DNA of 64,000 nucleotides, taken from positions 12,710,501 to 12,774,500 of the forward strand of contig JAYKKT010000055.1 in the NCBI GenBank assembly GCA_036023115.1, read 5' to 3'. The stretch comes from Brasenia schreberi (lineage: Eukaryota > Streptophyta > Magnoliopsida > Nymphaeales > Cabombaceae). Made by a program: the position numbers and the translations under genes. The notes under the pieces were generated by a model. It did no database searches. It worked only from the letters and a program-made list of their open reading frames with translations, and had not been told where the DNA came from. Positions 1 to 9,640 of this stretch are shown piece after piece. Positions within the stretch are counted from its first letter, which is position 1, and each line of letters starts with the position of its first letter.

Positions 1-1911
1 CGCCACCTCCAACCTCCAGAAACACCACTCCACTCCACTCCACTTCGGCAGCATCACTCTCCACCTTCCCCACTTCAGTCGGCGCCACCTTCCACCATTC
101 GGCCATCATCTTCCACTTCATCACCCGCCACCTCCACCCTTCGGCCAGCCTTCATCCCGGTTAGTACCCTATCTCAACACCACCTCTTCTCCACTCCCCT
201 CCATTCTTAGCCACACACCCACCACCTTTCCTTAGCCTAGCTAACATCCCACCTACCCGGCTGCACCACCTGCCACCTTCCAGCAACCGGCCACACCACC
301 TGCCCACCTTCCCTTAGCCAGCTGCATCTTACACCCTCAACCTTACCTCTCCCTAAGACCTACCCCAAGCCTTAGTGGCAGCCCCTAACTAGCATCCTTA
401 CCTTCTCTAAGCACCCCAACCCCAGCCAAGGCAGCACCCCATCCACTCGGCTAGCGCCAAGACGCCACCCGCCTGCACCTTCATCATCCGGCCAGCACCT
501 TCCCTTGCCACGCCCATCCAAGGAGCTCCCTCTTGCAGCCCAAGGCGACTCTCTAGGCCAAGCGCAAGCAAGCCACACCCGGACCAGCTATACGTAAGTG
601 CCTAACTCGGTCCTTGTTATAGACTTGCTTATGCTTGATTAAATTTGATACGGGGTTGTAATAATGGAGCGTTGTCTCCCCCCGCTTCTAATAATGTGGT
701 TTGGCAAACCCACACACACGTGCACTTGAGCCTATTCCGCTCTTAGCTGTACACGATTTTGACACACACATGGGCCTAATCAGCCCTTAAGATATAGCTA
801 TACTTATATAATTTAAGTTGCGTGGGTTTTATTTAAGTCGTGTGTGTTGTCTTTCAATTTTCACAGTCACACACATTGAGCTTTCACTCTTATTCCCAAG
901 ACCCTAGTAAGGGCCTATTGCAATTTCGTTTTGGGGGTGTTTTCATTCATGTCATGTGCGTAGTATTTCAATTCTACACTCACACACATTGAGCTTTCGC
1001 TCTTACTTCCAAGAACTTAGTCAAGGCCTATTGCAATTATATTTGGGTTTCATTTAAGTTGTGTGCGTAGTATTTCAATTCTACACTCACACATTGAGCT
1101 TTCGCTCTTACTCCCAAGACCTTAGTAAAGGCCTATTGCAATTATATTTGGGTTTCATTTACAACTCGTGTGAGTTGTCTTTCAATATACACACAACACC
1201 CATGCACACATTGGTGACCTTCGGGCCCATATATATTATAAGTATTTCCTTTCGGCTATGTCTTTAAGATTTGAGTTTTAAGGTTCAGCAGTGTGCGTAG
1301 TCTTTACATATATACACGGCACACACTTGCACAATTGAGCCTTTCCGCTCTTAAGATATAGCCATATTTCCCTTTTGCAATTTCCCTTTTGCAAATTTAC
1401 ATTAAGTCATTTCCCTTCCGCATTGTCTTTCCATTTGGGTTTTCCCTTTGGAGTTGCATGAGTTTGCATTGCATATACGCCATACCACGAGTTAGAACGC
1501 ATATTGCATCAAAGCAAACCCCACACTCCCGCTCAAAATCGCCCAACTTAGTTGGCCCGAAAAGGGATAAAAAGAAAGACATAGGCACATGTAAATCCAC
1601 GTGAAAATAAAACCTGAAAAACCATAAAAATCAGCCCAATCGAACACCTCAAACATTTTCCTTGGTTATCATGTTTAAAACTCGATTTTCTAAGCATACA
1701 GACTGACCCTTGCGCATCGGTGCAAGAAGGTTTGCGACGAAAAGAGCTTGCTTGCTCACAGTCACCCCGATAGAAGTCAGATTTTAAAACATTTCTTCGC
1801 TAGCTTAAGCAAGCTAGCTGGCATGCCCTTTTGCTAAAAATATGACTTAGACACACGAAAAGATTCGCTTCAGGCCTAAGAACCAGAGGCGGAGAGTTTT
1901 CGGCGTCTACA
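1..1911 (+). mobile_element. Solo LTR (right part), nested in the 3' UTR of element E1
   Basis: This matches 59620-61530, which is a complete solo LTR starting at 58340. It contains the C-rich leader (about 1-600), the TTGTAATAATG/CTCCCCCC block (about 655-705), the hairpin array (840-1170) and the conserved U5 end with ...GTCTACA at 1911. The five bases after it (1912-1916) are ACAGA, the same target-site duplication that flanks the right copy on both sides. No internal element sequence is attached, hence solo LTR. The small ORFs here lie in repeats and are not genes. Confidence 0.88.
840..1170 (+). repeat. Tandem array of about 110-bp LTR units with paired hairpins
   Basis: Each unit reads: CACACATTGAG, then a GAGC/GCTC hairpin, then CCCAAGA, then a second small hairpin, then TTGCAAT. 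Second-hairpin examples are CCCT-agta-AGGG at 902-913 and CCTT-agta-AAGG at 1120-1131, a compensated T-A to C-G pair change. Further arrays lie in every other LTR of the window, on either strand. Confidence 0.8.
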
Positions 1912-2904
1912 ACAGATGAGTTATATTTCAAAAATCTTCATCTTACAAAGGAAGGCCTTGTTCAAAATAACAAAATACTTGCAAGTACTACGTGCTATTT
2001 CTAAATAGGCTGATCTGGGATGAATCGAGTAGATCATTGGGATAAGTGCTTCCCCTCTTCTCTTCTATTCCCCAAAAGGAAAATTTGGCAAAAAGCAAAA
2101 AGGGAAATCCCAACAAAAAGTCGTTTTTCAAACAAAAGCTGAATTGAAAAGAAAAAAATCGTTCTTCCATGGAAAAGAGGGAACAAAGAGAAAATACTCT
2201 CAAAGGGAGACCCTCTATGGAAAAAGAAAAGTTGCCAAAAGCTCAAAAGACAGTCCTCTTTGCCTCAAACCACGGGACACTTCAGAAGATACCGTGGTAA
2301 CTCTTTCCCCATCCCTACGATTTATCCCGAGTGAAGAAAGATTCATTTCAAGGAGTCCTAAAGTAAAAATAAGATCTGCTTACTTGAATCTCATTTTGTT
2401 TGAGAATTAGACGTTGTTGGGTAAGGCGTAGAAATTTTGAAATGCTACTTGATTTTCTTGTAAAAACCTCCGCTAGATTAGCAAGTATTAACACTCAAGT
2501 AAAGGGAAATACGAGAAGCTGAAAATCCTTAGGATTGAAGCTAAAAGGTCTTTCTCTAAAAAAAAAACTAAATTGAAAAAAACCCGAACATCAAGCAACA
2601 TAAGACCAGCTCACTTGATGCAGCAGGTCTTCATAAGACTCCCAAGTTTGACTATTCTATAGTTAAGGCCTCTAGAAAGCCATATTTTCTAGCATATCAT
2701 CCATGTCATTCACTCATATGTGCATGCATGGACATCAAATACATGATCACAATTAGGACTAGAACCGCATTAGGTAAAGTCCCCTTTGGCAAAAATCCCC
2801 TCTTACCGGGCACAAAGAAAACGTTTTTCTCAAAACTGGGGCGATCCCGTATTCTCGAGGACGAATCTAGGGAGAAAACAAAAAGGGGTGTTATCTTCTT
2901 TGCC
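1912..2904 (+). other. 3' untranslated interior of E1, split by the solo LTR
   Basis: No gene here. The sequence is the non-coding tail between the integrase stop codon and the polypurine tract of a Tat-type element, and it aligns with 19600-20580, the reverse complement of 28906-29760, and 61531-62053. It holds a conserved CCACGG...CCGTGG inverted repeat (about 2270-2300) and the AGGGAGACCCTCTATGG block. 1912-1916 is the ACAGA target-site duplication. Bases about 2041-2510 are absent from the right copy. Confidence 0.82.
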
Positions 2905-2947
2905 ATTATCCAAATAAATTTGGATAATATTGCCAAAGAGGGGCATC
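2905..2947 (+). promoter_or_regulatory. Pre-PPT palindrome and polypurine tract of E1
   Basis: Arms ATTATCCAAAT and ATTTGGATAAT (2905-2928) are an exact inverted repeat with a 2-nt centre. Six bases later comes AAAGAGGGGCATC (2935-2947), immediately followed by the LTR start TGTAAACACC. By position and composition this is the plus-strand primer (polypurine tract). The same palindrome/PPT pair occurs at every other complete 3' LTR junction in the window. Confidence 0.88.
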
Positions 2948-3592
2948 TGTAAACACCCCAAAATCAAATGATTTTCCAAAACAAACACTTGGTTTGTAAA
3001 ACCATTTTAAAGCCAATTTTGAGTTTTCGAAAACCCAGGAGTTTAAAAGCTTTAAACTTTTTATCAAAACCCCTTTCGAAATATAGGTTTTCTTAAACTT
3101 AAGCCAAGTCCAAATTTTGTAAGCAGCCAAATCCAACAGGTGGAGCCTGATTGAAAAGCAACTCCAACAGTAGGTCCGACAGCCCAGAATTCAGTCCGAC
3201 CTAATGAAAGTAGGATCAAAAAGCAAAAGGAGAGCCTAGACTAGAAGCAAACTTTAGCCCTGGAACATGAAATGCAAAGCTAAAGCACCAAGCAAAACCA
3301 TCACGAATCCAAGCCCAAGCTTGAAATTCCACAATTCAGACGAAACGAAGTCCAGAAGGTGAAAAGGAGATCAAACGAAAAGGTTGGGGAAAACCCAACC
3401 CAAGACGAAGCACGGATGAAGCTAGGGCCCATGAAAACCAGCCGTCTCGAAACGCCAAGAAGGACTGAAGAAACGAAAATTTGGATTGGATTTGGACATA
3501 AATATCCAGATCCAGACCCAAATAGAGTTTGGATTGAATTTGGATAATAAAAACCAAATCCAAGATCCAAACCCCAGACCCATCCCCTTGCC

Positions 3593-3600
3593 TATAAATA
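3593..3600 (+). promoter_or_regulatory. LTR TATA box (TATAAATA)
   Basis: TATAAATA inside CCTATAAATAGAGGTGAGG, about 645 bp into the LTR. The same context occurs at 62742, 51580 and, on the minus strand, 7500, 15662, 28148, 39068 and 41544. It is the probable Pol II core promoter of subtype I LTRs, with U3 to the left and the transcribed leader to the right. Confidence 0.75.
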
Positions 3601-4689
3601 GAGGTGAGGGGTGGATGAAAGTTTACGTTAACTTAAAGTGGGAGGCTTGGGAGAGAGAGCATAAAGTAAGAGAGAGAAGATTGGTGCGCTTGACTTGGTC
3701 AAGTGGGTTAGCCATATAGAGGGGAAAGGGGTTCAAGCCATGTGAGTTGGACCTAACCTAGGGCTGCACCAACATGAAGAAAGGTGTGGGCATGGATCAA
3801 GCTGCCTTCCTTGGACACACGCCAACCTCCCCTTCCTCTTCGGTTAGTACCCTATCCTAACATCACCCTATCTTCACTCCCCCTCCACTCTCAGCCACCG
3901 CACCACCATCACCTCCTGGCCACCATCTGCCACCCTTCCCCATTCGACCAGACACAACCCACTACACCACCCGCCAACCCTACCTTCCCCTTTGACAGTC
4001 CCTAGTTAGTCACCCTTAACCGTACCTCTTCCCTTAAACCACCCCTTAGCCAACACCCTAGCTAGCTCCCCTTTGCCATTCCTAATCCCCCCTAGTTACC
4101 CCAACCGGCCACCATCTAACCTGCCACTAGTCGGCCAGCCATAACCGACTGCACCTAACCACCCGCGGCCTTACACCCTCTTCTTTAGACAGCCCCTACT
4201 CACCCCTTAACTCCGCCTTTCCTAGGACCTGCCCCACACCTTAGTGACGCCCCCCTAACTACCCTAGCCCAAAGCACCACAGCAACACCCCCCCTTCCAT
4301 CACCCGGCTAGCGCCAAGGTGCCACAACCGCTCTCTTGTCACCCGGCCAACACTCCTTTGCCGTGCCTTTCCGAGGAGCTCCCTCTTGCAGCCCAAGGCG
4401 ACACCCAAGCCCAAGCTCAAGCAAGTCACCTCCGGACCAGCTATATGTAAGTGCCTAACTCGGTCCTTGTTTACAGACTTGCTTAAGCTAAATTAAATTT
4501 GATACGGGGTTGTAATAACGGAGCACTGTCTCCCCCCGCTTGTAATAACGTGGCTTGGCACACCCACACACACGTGCACTTGAGCCTATCTCGCTCTTAG
4601 CCATGCACGATTTTGAACACACACGGGCCTAATCAGCCCTTAAGATATAAACTTATTTATATAATTTAAGTTGCATGGAGTTTTGCTTA

Positions 4690-5000
4690 AGTTGTGTGTG
4701 TTGTCTTTCAATTCTCGCACTCACACACATTGAGCTTTCGCTCTTATTTACAAGACCCAAGTAAGGGCCGTGTTATCTTTTTTTCCTTGGGTTTAACTTC
4801 ATGTCATGTGCGTAGTACTTCAATTCTCGCACTCACACACATTGAGCTTTCGCTCTTACTCCCAAGACCTTAGTCAAGGCCTATTGCAATTTATATTTGG
4901 GTTTAACTTCATGTCGTGTGTGTAGTACTTCAATTCTCGCACTCACACACATTGAGCTTTCGCTCTTACTCCCAAGACCATAGTTAAGGCCACATTGCAA
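4690..5000 (+). repeat. LTR hairpin array
   Basis: Three units of about 115 bp. Each has GAGC-tttc-GCTC (for example 4732-4743) followed by a second short inverted repeat (for example CCTT-agtc-AAGG near 4868-4880). In the last unit (CCAT/AAGG) the second stem is mismatched. Confidence 0.78.
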
Positions 5001-6350
5001 TTTATATTTGGGTTTCATTTAAGTCGTGTGAGTTGTCTTTCAATATACACACAACACCCACGCAACACGTTGGCGACCTTCGGGCCCATATATATTATAA
5101 GTTTTTCCCTTTCGGCTATGTCTTTAAGATTTGGGTTTTAAGGTTCAGCAGTGTGCATAGTCTTTACATATATACACGGCACACACTTGCACTATTGAGC
5201 CTTTCCGCTCTTAAGATATAGCCATATTTCCCTTTCGCGATTTCCCTTTTGCAATTTACATTTTAAGTCATTTCCCTTCCGCATTGTCTTTCAATTTCAG
5301 GTTTTCCCTTTGGAGTTGCGTGAGTTTGCATTGCATATACGTCATACCACGAGTTAGGACGCATATTGCATCAAAGCAAACCCCATACTCCCGCTCAAAA
5401 TTGCCCCACTTAGGTCACGTGTTCATAACACACACCTAGTTGGCCCAAAAAGGGATAAAAAGAAAGACATAGGCACGTGAAAATCCACGTGAAATAAAAT
5501 CTGAAAATCATACAAAAACAACCCGAATCGAACACCTCAAACACGTTTTCGTAGGTTCTCATATTCCAAAACTCGATTTTTAAAGCATACAGACTGACCC
5601 TTGCGCATCGGTGCTAGAAGATCTGCGACGAAAAGAGCTTGCTTGCTCACAGTCGCCACGTTAGGAGTTAGATTTAAAAATATCTCTTCGCTAGCTTAAG
5701 TAAGCTAGCTGGCACGCCCTTTTGCTTAAATAGGACTTAGACACACGAAAAGTTTCGCTTCAGGCCTAAGAACTAGGAGCGGAAACTTTCTGCGTCTACA
5801 TGTATAAATTGAAAGGCAACTCACACAACTTGAATTTAAAACCCAGCTGAAAGGGAAATACGTATATATACGTAAGAGCGGAAAGGCTCAATGTGAGTGA
5901 GTGCTTTGAGTGTATAAAATGAAAGACAACTCACACGACTTGAACCTTAAAACCCAACTGAATGTATATAAATAGGGCTATATCCTATGGGCTGTTGAGG
6001 CCCGTTTGTGTGCGAAAGTGTGCAGATAAGAGCGGAAAGGCTCGAGTGTACGTGTGTGTGTTTTGCATCAAGCACATATATTACATCCGGGGAAGACAAG
6101 CTCCGTTATTACAACCCCATATGACGAATTGAATTGAATGGAAAGGGATTTGATATATCGAAATCAACTTACACATTCCAGCCTTTTGAGTTAGGATCGT
6201 ACAAGGGGCGAATCCACCTTCTTCTTATGGAGTCCGGGGCATGTGGAAGCGAAGCCGGAGAGCTTGAGAGCTTGGAGAGACTTGGAGTTCCGAGAGCTGC
6301 AAGCTACAATGGGTTTGGGTCTACTTGGGGCCGGTTTGGGCAAGGTAAGA

Positions 6351-7073
6351 CTCGAGCCACCTTGGCTCGAGTTATAGGGTTTTTGTGTGGAATTCGGCCA
6401 ACCTTTGGCCTTGGGTTTAGGTATGGTTTTTGACTTAGGATTAGGCCAGCATTTGGCCTTGGTTTAGGTATGGTTTTTGACTTAGGATTAGGCCAGCAAT
6501 TGGCCTTGGTTTTGGTCTTGTGAAACTCGAGCCAAGGTGGCTCGAGTGAAGTGATTTCCTATAGGGTTCGGCCAACACTTGAACTTAGGTTTACTTGTGT
6601 GACTCGAGCCAAAGGTGGCTCGAGTGAACTTGGTTTAGGGTAGAGTTGGGGCTGAGTCCTAGTTTAGGTGTTGGCTGTCCTAGGCTACTAACGGTTTAGG
6701 TCTTGTGAAACTCGAGCCAAGGTGGCTCGAGTAGGGGGGTTTTAGGATAGAGTTTGGGCTGGGTTCTAGGCGAGGGCCAAGGTGAGCTTACGAGTTGTCT
6801 TGGGTCTTTGGTAAGGGACCACGGCCTGGGTTAGGGGCTAGTTTAAAAGGTAGATGGCCTGGGCTGTTTTAGGTGGGTGGGGGAGGAAAAACCCAGCCGG
6901 TGGTTGGGTGGTTTTTAGGGTAGATGGCCTGCCTCAAGGAAGGCCAAAAATTTAGGTAGAAAGTGTGGGACACGGCCTGCCTTGCAGGCCGTGGGCCTTA
7001 GGAAAAAGGCTCTAGCCAAGGTGGCTCGAGCTAGGTAGTTTCAAAGGGAAGTTCGGCCAGCACTTGGCCGAAC
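6351..7073 (-). repeat. Cluster of palindromes in the E2 LTR leader
   Basis: Seen directly: CTCGAGCCA/TGGCTCGAG arms with 3-4 nt centres at 6351-6371, 6526-6546, 6603-6624 and 6711-6731, and an imperfect copy at 7010-7030. CACGGCCTGC/GCAGGCCGTG with centre CTT is at 6971-6993, and GTTCGGCCA/TGGCCGAAC with a 5-nt centre at 7051-7073. All lie downstream of the minus-strand TATA box at 7500, so they would be in the RNA leader. Arms differ between sites while the fold is kept. Confidence 0.88.
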
Positions 7074-7499
7074 TTTAGGTGGTTTAGGGAGGTTGTTTAG
7101 GGTGCTGTTTAGGGTAGAGTTTAGGTGGTGGTCTTAGGTAGGAGACTTGGTGAAAAACGGCCAGGACTTGGCGGTTTTGGTGGCGGTTTTAGGGGCAGGT
7201 TTGGCTAGGATGGGTGGTCTAGAGAGGTTAGGGAAGAGGGGTTAGGTTAGGGCTTAGGGGATCTACCTTGGTTGCAACACCGCTCCAAGCCGCCGCTCAA
7301 GCCGCCAAAATCCACCATGCCATGCTCCCAGCCAGCTTGTAGGGGACGTTCCTTGGTTGCTACAGCCCTTGGCTCCATGAGCCAACCCAAACTCACCTTG
7401 GCCAATAAGGCCTCTTCTCTCTCCTCCCCCCTTTATTTTCACGTGAAGGCCTCTCCCCTTCGAGCATCACGTCCCAGCAATTTTCAAGCCCAGCACCTC

Positions 7500-7507
7500 T
7501 ATTTATA
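7500..7507 (-). promoter_or_regulatory. LTR TATA box (minus strand)
   Basis: TATAAATA on the minus strand inside CCTCTATAAATAGAGGTGC, followed in the transcribed direction by the leader with the palindrome cluster. Confidence 0.72.
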
Positions 7508-7576
7508 GAGGTTTTAATTGGATCTTGGATCTTGGGTCTTGGATTTGGGTCTGGCTATCTGGATCCAATCCAAACT

Positions 7577-7784
7577 CTATGTGGATCTGGATCGCGTATC
7601 TCAGATATTTTGAGATCCAGATCAAATATTTATTTGTGTTTGGATCTCGGATATTTTGAGATCCAGATCCAATCCAAACTCTATGTGGATCTGGATCTCG
7701 GATATTTTGAGATCCAGATCAAATATTTATTTGGGTTTGGATCTCGGATCTTGGATATTTTGAGATCCAGATCCAATCCAAATA
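7577..7784 (-). repeat. U3 tandem repeats with long inverted repeats
   Basis: Two units of 104 bp (start points 7577 and 7681). The second contains an exact 12-bp inverted repeat, GATCTGGATCTC / GAGATCCAGATC, with a 9-nt centre (7688-7720). The sister LTR (15738 onward) has one unit only. The units lie just upstream of the TATA box, where LTR enhancers usually are. Confidence 0.82.
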
Positions 7785-8393
7785 CTATTTGGATTTGGAT
7801 CTGGATATTTTTGGGTCCAGACCCAATCCAGACTTTTCTTCTGCTCCTTGGTTTTCTGGTCCTTTCTAATGCTTTTCACCGTCGGTTTCGAGCGGGCTTT
7901 GATTCATTGGACGCCCAACTCTGCCTGGGTCTTCCCCAAGTCTTTCTTCCAACCGGTGTTCTGCTTTTCAGGACTTTTTTTGCGTTCGTTTCGTTTCGCC
8001 GTTTTGGTTTTTGGCCGGTTCTTGTTGATACCAAACTTAGATTACCGCATGGATTCCGTTCTTCGTTCTGATGGGACGTGTCTCGGGCTTCTATCGACTT
8101 CCTCAGGTACTGGGCTTCTTTCTGCATTTTGGAGCTGCTTTGCGCTTTTTCTTTGACCCAAATTACATTTTTACCCTTCTGTCGGGCTTTTCTCCGAACG
8201 GGCACTTTTTTCTTTCGTTTTTGAACAGGGGGTGGCTTTTGAGACTCCGGGCTTGATTTTCTCTTCTTGCTGGGGCTTTCCTTTTGCCTTTTGTACCTGT
8301 TTTCACATTTCAAAACGGGTTGTTGTTTTGGCTCAAACGAGCTTTTTGTGTTTTTGAGAGTTTTTGATTTTTAAAAAATTTGGGGTGTTTACA

Positions 8394-8433
8394 GATGCCC
8401 CTCTTTGGCATTATCCAAATTGATTTGGATAAT
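8394..8433 (-). promoter_or_regulatory. E2 polypurine tract and pre-PPT palindrome
   Basis: On the minus strand AAAGAGGGGCATC (8394-8406) directly precedes the LTR start TGTAAACACC. Upstream of it lies the 11-bp-arm palindrome ATTATCCAAAT/ATTTGGATAAT (8410-8433, 2-nt centre). Confidence 0.87.
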
Positions 8434-9640
8434 GGCGAAGAAGATAACACCCCATTTTGGTTTTTCTCTCAAATTTTCTCGAGAATACACCATTTTTATT
8501 TCGCAAAACCCTGTTTTCTTTTACCACAGGTGAGGATTTTTAGCAAAAGGGGACTTTTCCTAGGTTTTCCTATGTATGATCATGCATGGACGATTTTTTT
8601 TTTTTTGATGGATGCATGAGAAAACATTTTGTTTTTGGGATTTTTTGAGCCCGAAGAGTGCCTTTTGAGGCAGGCTGCTCCGAGTAGGTTTTACCCAAGT
8701 CTTCTAGACGTTTTCGGGTTTTCGAGCTTTTGGAGAGGGCCTTTTGAGGCTGTTTGCTCCAAACAGGTTCTACCCTTGTCTTTTTTACATTCGTGGGTTT
8801 TTTTTTGAAAATTTTCTTTTTGAAAATGAACTCCTTTTAGCTTGTATCGAAAAGGACTTCCGTTTTTCATACTTCCCTTCATTCGGGTTTCAATACTTGC
8901 TACTCAGTAGAGGTTTTTGGGTAGGAAAACTTGGAAAACATTTCAAAGTTCCATTTCCTAGCAAACAGAGTCGAGTTCTCAAACAAAATGAAATCCAAAT
9001 AAGCTGATTTTATTCGTACTTTAGGATTTTCGCAAATTTGAACCTTTTTTCTCGGGGATAAGCCGTAGGGATATGGGAAAGAGATACCACGGTCCCTTCT
9101 GAAGCGTCTCGTGGTTTTAGGCAAAGAGTCGGAAAAATAGCTCTTTGAGCTTTGGCTTTTTATTTCTGTTTTTCACAGAGGATCTCCCTTTGGGAGTATT
9201 TTTTCATTAATCCCTCTTTTCTTTAAAGGAGAGCAACTCTTTGGAGGAGTTTTTGTATTCCCTGTTTATGAAGGGAAGACCTCTTTGGGAGGAGTGTTTT
9301 TATATCTCATTTTTCTTTTGAAACGAGAAGACCTCTTTAGGAGGAGTTTTTGTATTCCCTGTTTATGAAGGGAAGACCACTTTCGGAGGAGTTTTTGTAT
9401 TCTCGATTTTTTCTTTTTTTCTTTTGAACACAACCAATTTTCCTTTTTGGAGAGAAAGTAGAATGGGGGAAGGCTTATCCCTTTGGTTACTCAATTCAAA
9501 CGAGATCCTCCTATTTCTTAATAGCATCTGATATTTGAAAATATTTTGATATTTTGAACAAGGCTTAATCTTGTAAGCCAGGGTTCTTTGAAATATCGCC
9601 AAATTTTTTTGGAAGACTCTACCTTTCGAAAAGTATAAAT
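8434..9640 (-). other. E2 3' untranslated interior
   Basis: No coding sequence supported. This is homologous to the reverse complement of 1917-2900 and to 42464-43500 (for example the CCACGAGACG/CCGTGG inverted repeat near 9085-9115). It holds T-rich tracts and the duplicated GGAGGAGTTTTTGTATTC blocks listed separately. Confidence 0.7.
9185..9405 (-). repeat. Tandem duplication of an about 65-bp T-rich block
   Basis: The string GGAGGAGTTTTTGTATTC followed by CCTGTTTATGAAGGGAAGACC appears near 9245-9285 and again near 9340-9378, with related units between and after. Other elements carry one unit here (for example 29410-29460), so this is an expansion private to E2. Confidence 0.7.

Larger units (their letters stand above)
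1..4851 (+). repeat. Left copy of a long direct duplication
   Basis: This stretch recurs at the right end of the window (59620-64000). Offset is 59,619 bp up to about 2040 and 59,149 bp after about 2510, the change being a 470-bp deletion in the right copy. By eye I count about 8 differences in the first 870 bp, nearly all transitions. Both copies hold the same solo LTR with the same ACAGA target-site duplication, so the copying came after that insertion. The copy probably extends left of base 1. Confidence 0.93.
2948..5800 (+). mobile_element. 3' LTR of element E1 (2,853 bp, complete)
   Basis: Starts TGTAAACACCCC directly after the PPT and ends GCGTCTACA at 5800. Parts in order: U3 with ATCCAGATCC/TTTGGAT repeats (about 3470-3570), TATA box (3593-3600), pyrimidine-rich leader (3780-4400), the TTGTAATAACG/CTCCCCCC block (about 4510-4555), hairpin array (4690-5000), and conserved U5 ending near the AGACTGACCCTTGCGCATCGG block (5590-5612). 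It abuts the truncated E2 LTR with no spacer; if E1 inserted into E2, TGTAT (5801-5805) is the expected target-site duplication, its partner lying left of the window. Confidence 0.88.
5801..8393 (-). repeat. E2 3' LTR, truncated at the U5 end
   Basis: Aligns to 13914-16398 of the E2 5' LTR and ends with the LTR tip GGGTGTTTACA at 8393. Relative to its partner it has one extra 104-bp U3 repeat unit (7577-7680 against 7681 onward), lacks about 70 bp near 6850, and holds about 60-80 bp near 7915-7990 that the partner has lost. The ORF at 7532-8071 is only the U3 repeat read in one frame. Confidence 0.86.

Noticed and set aside
7532..8071. 179-residue ORF with repeated GSGS/ILRSRSN words
   Set aside because: It is the U3 GGATCTGG repeat read in a stop-poor frame; the same DNA in sister LTRs is interrupted, and no protein domain is visible.
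8744..9007. 87-residue Phe-rich ORF
   Set aside because: Antisense of the non-coding 3' tail of E2; T-rich DNA gives Phe/Leu-rich frames; not conserved in the other elements.
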